Shown here piece after piece: positions 6,042 to 8,410 of a stretch of 8,410 nt of DNA. The notes under the pieces are model-generated. The model had not been told where the DNA came from. It saw only the letters and a list, made by a program, of their open reading frames with translations, and did not search any database. The stretch is from contig JBBIPZ010000037.1 of the NCBI GenBank assembly GCA_037442505.1, positions 1-8,410 on the forward strand. The letters are read 5' to 3'. The position numbers and the translations under genes are program-made. The first letter of the stretch is position 1. The number at the start of each line of letters is the position of its first letter. The DNA comes from JBBIPZ01 sp037442505 [NCBI: Deltaproteobacteria bacterium]. Its GTDB lineage: Bacteria > CALINM01.

Positions 6042-6224
6042 CTATTTCTTTTCGCCACTTTGTGAAAAGATATTGCCACACTTAATATCGCCTTTTATCT
6101 GTTCATGAACCTTTACACGAACAACATTCAACAAAAAATCATAGGCACCATCTTTATCTTTGTCTTCGTATATGGATTCTAACAACTGCTGCTCTTTTTC
6201 ATCTAATACGATAGTAGCTTTCAT
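6042..6224 (-). CDS. Small protein of unknown function encoded behind cooS
   Basis: I do not recognise this 60-residue soluble protein. It starts with a short likely strand (MKATIVL), followed by a charged helix (DEKEQQLLESIYED), an acidic turn and a second helix (about 27-43), ending in a tail with a single Cys49. Strand-helix-helix with an N-terminal strand is the layout of ribbon-helix-helix regulators, but no diagnostic residues confirm it. The start at 6224 is set by AAGGGAGGT (6243-6235); an in-frame upstream ATG at 6323 overlaps cooS by 65 bases and the added residues look like out-of-frame cooS. It lies 34 bases after cooS on the same strand with no terminator between, so they should be co-transcribed. 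It is not CooC, CooT, CooJ or CooF by size or motif. Confidence 0.8.
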   Translation of the reverse strand: MKATIVLDEKEQQLLESIYEDKDKDGAYDFLLNVVRVKVHEQIKGDIKCGNIFSQSGEKK

Positions 6225-6234
6225 ATAACCTCTA

Positions 6235-6243
6235 ACCTCCCTT
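6235..6243 (-). promoter_or_regulatory. Ribosome binding site fixing the start of the 60-residue protein
   Basis: AAGGGAGGT on the minus strand lies 10 bases before the ATG at 6224, in the gap behind cooS. A second AGAGGT (6233-6228) sits only 3 bases from the ATG. These sites favour the short protein over a start inside cooS. Confidence 0.8.
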
Positions 6244-6258
6244 AAAGTAAGTATTTTA

Positions 6259-8193
6259 CTACTTAATTTCTCTTCTATCTGCCATATCAAAGAGTTTTCT
6301 CTCTTTCTTCTGATGGATACCAAGCGCCTCTCTCTTTTTGTTTATATGGTCAATTATCATTGATGCTTGCTTCGATGCCTCAACAGCAAAGCCCCATTTT
6401 CCACCGAGATCCTGCTCGATTTCGTTAAACAGGTAGTTATGGAACTTTGTGCCTTCTATGGTCGGGAAGGTAACACCGAATACTGTGAAAACTCCTGACG
6501 ATACAAAGTAGTGCCCTATCGCTATCGCCTTTTCACTCATATACTCAGGTGCTGCACCTGCTGCTGGTATATCTGCGATATCATCGCCAAGTCCGCCTTC
6601 AGCAATTATATTACATGCTGCGATAAGAATTCTACTATTGTCAACACAAGAGCCTGAATGTAACACAGGAGGAATACCTACAGCCTCACAAACTTCTCTA
6701 AGTCCTGCGCCAGCATACTTATAAGCAGCTTCTGGTGTCATAAAACCTGCCTTACCACAAGCTGTTGCCGAACATCCAGTCTGAACTACCAGGATATCGT
6801 TTGCTAACAACTCTTCAACAAGTGCAAGATGAACAGCATCATGTTTCACTCTTGGATTGTTACATCCAACAACGCCAGCAATACCTCTGATTCTGCCATT
6901 AATTATATTATCATTAAGCGGACGGAAAGAACTTCTGAAGCTACCACCTAACATATACTCAATAGATTCATTACCAAAACCAACAACTAATTCTTGCGTC
7001 TGTTTGGGTATAAAAACTTTATCCTTAATCCTCTTCGGAAAGTTATCACAAGCCTGTTTTAAAATCGCTTTTGCGCCCGGAATTGGATGATGGTCTTCAA
7101 ACTCCATATATAAAGAATCTGTGATTTTACATCTTGGATTGGTCGTAATTAGAGATGTATGGTAACATTTTGAAACTTCAACAAGCCCCTGCATAATACA
7201 CTGTACGTCAACAACCATAGCCTCAACAGCACCGGTAACAATTGCCGACTCAGTCTGCATAAAGTTACCACCATATTTAACTCCATGTCTTACAAGAAGT
7301 TCAGCACCGGAACAACACATACCAACAACATTTATTCCATTTGCGCCTTTAGATTTAGCATATTGAACTATCTCTGGATCCTGAGCAACCGCTAGAATCG
7401 CCTCAGCAAGAACAGGCTCATGACCATGTATTATTATGTTCACCATATCTTCTTTCAAAACTCCAAGGTCAATCTCAGATTTTTTAGGGCTCTGTGTTCC
7501 AAACATAATATCCTGAAGATCTGATGCAAACATAGAACCGCCCCAACCGTCAACCATTGATGTTCTTGAAGCTGCCAGAATTATGTTTTTGTAATCCTGA
7601 TCAACTCCCATATGGGTTCTATGCATAAGCTCCATTATTTCTCTCTGGACACCTCTTGGCATAACCCCCATTTTTCTCCAGATCTCCTGTCTCTTCTTTG
7701 GAGCCCATTTTACATGTGGCAGCTCTCCTTCCTGTTGTGTAAATGATTTTAAATATAATTCGCCTACCTCGATTGCAATATCTTTAATTGCCCTGCCTTC
7801 AGTTGGTATGCCATGTCTTTTAGCAACTGCCAGAAGTTTTTTTTCATCTCTAATTTCGTAACCCTGAACCTCACCTTTTGCTGCTGCGAGGAATACGTAA
7901 GTAGTTGTTAGAGCATGATCACTGTGAGCCGCTGAACCAGAGGCTACCATCCTTGCAAAGTTTCTTGCCTGTATTGTGTTTATATCTGCGCCACATACCC
8001 CTAAACCGCTACCATCTTTTGGATTTAATCTGCATGGTCCCATAAAGCAGTGCTTACAACATGCAGAGACTGCTCCAATTGGACATGCTTTGACTTTTTC
8101 TGCCCTATCAAAGGCTGTTTCTACCCCCTCTTTCGCTGCTTTCTCTAACAACTCAGCAGTTGTTGGAGATACTGTTTTTGGATGTTCCGCCAT
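6259..8193 (-). CDS. cooS: Anaerobic nickel-iron CO dehydrogenase catalytic subunit CooS
   Basis: This homodimeric Ni-Fe-S enzyme interconverts CO and CO2 and passes electrons through its B and D clusters. Compared from memory with Carboxydothermus CODH-II, all ligands are present: Cys37 and Cys45 (D cluster), Cys46, Cys49, Cys54 and Cys68 (B cluster), and His258 (HGHEP), Cys294 (GMCC), Cys332 (VQC), Cys444 (GCNNP), Cys474 (TGCSA) and Cys516 (GSCVDNSR) for the C cluster. Catalytic His90 and Lys555 (SEKAIAIG) are kept. The positions of His99 and His102 in the CODH-II proton path appear as Thr96 and Tyr99. At 644 residues it is slightly long, ending in a charged KKERKLFDMADRREIK. The Shine-Dalgarno sequence is AAGGGGG, 5 bases before the ATG. 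No acs, cooC, cooF or hydrogenase gene adjoins it, so it looks monofunctional with an unseen partner. Confidence 0.96.
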   Translation of the reverse strand: MAEHPKTVSPTTAELLEKAAKEGVETAFDRAEKVKACPIGAVSACCKHCFMGPCRLNPKDGSGLGVCGADINTIQARNFARMVASGSAAHSDHALTTTYVFLAAAKGEVQGYEIRDEKKLLAVAKRHGIPTEGRAIKDIAIEVGELYLKSFTQQEGELPHVKWAPKKRQEIWRKMGVMPRGVQREIMELMHRTHMGVDQDYKNIILAASRTSMVDGWGGSMFASDLQDIMFGTQSPKKSEIDLGVLKEDMVNIIIHGHEPVLAEAILAVAQDPEIVQYAKSKGANGINVVGMCCSGAELLVRHGVKYGGNFMQTESAIVTGAVEAMVVDVQCIMQGLVEVSKCYHTSLITTNPRCKITDSLYMEFEDHHPIPGAKAILKQACDNFPKRIKDKVFIPKQTQELVVGFGNESIEYMLGGSFRSSFRPLNDNIINGRIRGIAGVVGCNNPRVKHDAVHLALVEELLANDILVVQTGCSATACGKAGFMTPEAAYKYAGAGLREVCEAVGIPPVLHSGSCVDNSRILIAACNIIAEGGLGDDIADIPAAGAAPEYMSEKAIAIGHYFVSSGVFTVFGVTFPTIEGTKFHNYLFNEIEQDLGGKWGFAVEASKQASMIIDHINKKREALGIHQKKERKLFDMADRREIK

Positions 8194-8248
8194 AAATTCC
8201 CCCTTTTATTTACGTTTTTTAAATTTAGGCAATTTTTCTAACTTAAAA

Positions 8249-8276
8249 ACTATATTACAATTTGCAGTTATGTCAA
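8249..8276 (-). promoter_or_regulatory. Sigma-70-type promoter of cooS
   Basis: On the minus strand TTGACA (8276-8271) is followed after 16 bases by TATAGT (8254-8249), one mismatch from consensus. Transcription would begin near 8242, giving a leader of about 50 bases. No CooA/CRP-type or FNR-type palindrome was recognised. The -35 lies within TTGACATAA, a 9-mer also found before the lipoprotein gene. Confidence 0.65.
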
Positions 8277-8391
8277 GCAAAATATAACTTAACTTTAATA
8301 CTTTAAGCAAATTATCTTAATAATACAACAAAAAAAGAAAAATGAAAACTTTTTTTAACATCGGTGACATAAGCAGGAGAATTAGGGATTT

Positions 8392-8410
8392 ATGAATAAA
8401 AGAGAAGTGG
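8392..8410 (+). CDS. Possible start of a divergent gene, cut by the window edge
   Basis: An ATG at 8392 opens MNKREV and runs off the window. AGGAGA (8375-8380) and AGGG (8384-8387) precede it, a reasonable ribosome binding region. No clear promoter was found in the 198 bases shared with divergent cooS. Six codons are too few to identify a product. Confidence 0.4.

Noticed and set aside
6225-6323. Longer form of the 60-residue protein starting inside cooS
   Set aside because: The extra 33 residues are an alternative frame of the cooS 3' end, and ribosome binding sites sit before the ATG at 6224.
6259-8193. Horizontal acquisition of cooS from higher G+C
   Set aside because: Some stretches look more G+C-rich than the gap operon, but hand counts of single 60-base lines overlapped (22-32 of 60 in cooS, 19-31 in gap, pgk and tpiA), so no claim is made.
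7976-8287. Plus-strand 103-residue reading frame opposite cooS
   Set aside because: It is the antisense shadow of the Cys-rich cooS N-terminus and has no ribosome binding site.
8330-8356. AAAAAAAG and CTTTTTTT as a terminator stem
   Set aside because: The 8-bp stem has only one G-C pair and an 11-base loop and serves no evident gene end.

Overview
The window reads as chromosomal DNA of a strongly AT-rich anaerobic bacterium. Ribosome binding sites of the AGGAGG type are well formed. A nickel-iron CO dehydrogenase (CooS) points to an anaerobe, and the GAPDH looks adapted to NADP(H), which would suit an autotroph. A DUF3786 protein and an RNase Z-like hydrolase of a type I associate with anaerobic lineages fit the same picture. 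A Thermodesulfobium-like or similar deep-branching thermophilic lineage is a guess from general impression; nothing here identifies the organism.

Bases 1-806 carry no convincing gene. The first 55 bases contain a 36-base segment that resembles one CRISPR repeat, read on the minus strand. If it is real, the array lies to the left of the window and the AT-rich DNA to its right would be the leader side. The rest of this stretch holds an imperfect direct repeat (137-197), three short gene-like fragments on the minus strand that may be remnants or chance, and a good sigma-70 promoter at 748-776.

Bases 807-5733 form one compact plus-strand operon: gap, pgk, tpiA, secG, a DUF3786 protein, and an RNase Z-like metallo-beta-lactamase-fold hydrolase. 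Intergenic gaps run from 2 to 20 bases. The first three genes encode consecutive triose-phosphate enzymes. SecG is a membrane subunit of the Sec translocon, often found behind pgk-tpiA. The last two genes have no visible Shine-Dalgarno sequence, and a perfect 14-bp inverted repeat lies inside the start of the DUF3786 gene, so the distal part of the operon may be controlled separately.

Bases 5756-8193 are on the minus strand and converge on that operon. cooS (8193-6259) has its own promoter at 8276-8249. A 60-residue protein of unknown function follows 34 bases downstream, and then a strong hairpin at 5986-6014. Beyond the hairpin lies a separate gene for a 58-residue Ala-Pro-rich lipoprotein, whose terminator overlaps the 3' end of the convergent hydrolase gene. 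At the right edge a divergent plus-strand gene may begin at 8392; only six codons are visible.

As a set, the genes describe central carbon metabolism (triose-phosphate interconversion, probably usable in the biosynthetic direction) beside a CO dehydrogenase that could supply low-potential electrons or interconvert CO and CO2. No acetyl-CoA synthase, CooC, CooF or hydrogenase gene is visible beside cooS in this window, so its redox partner is not visible.
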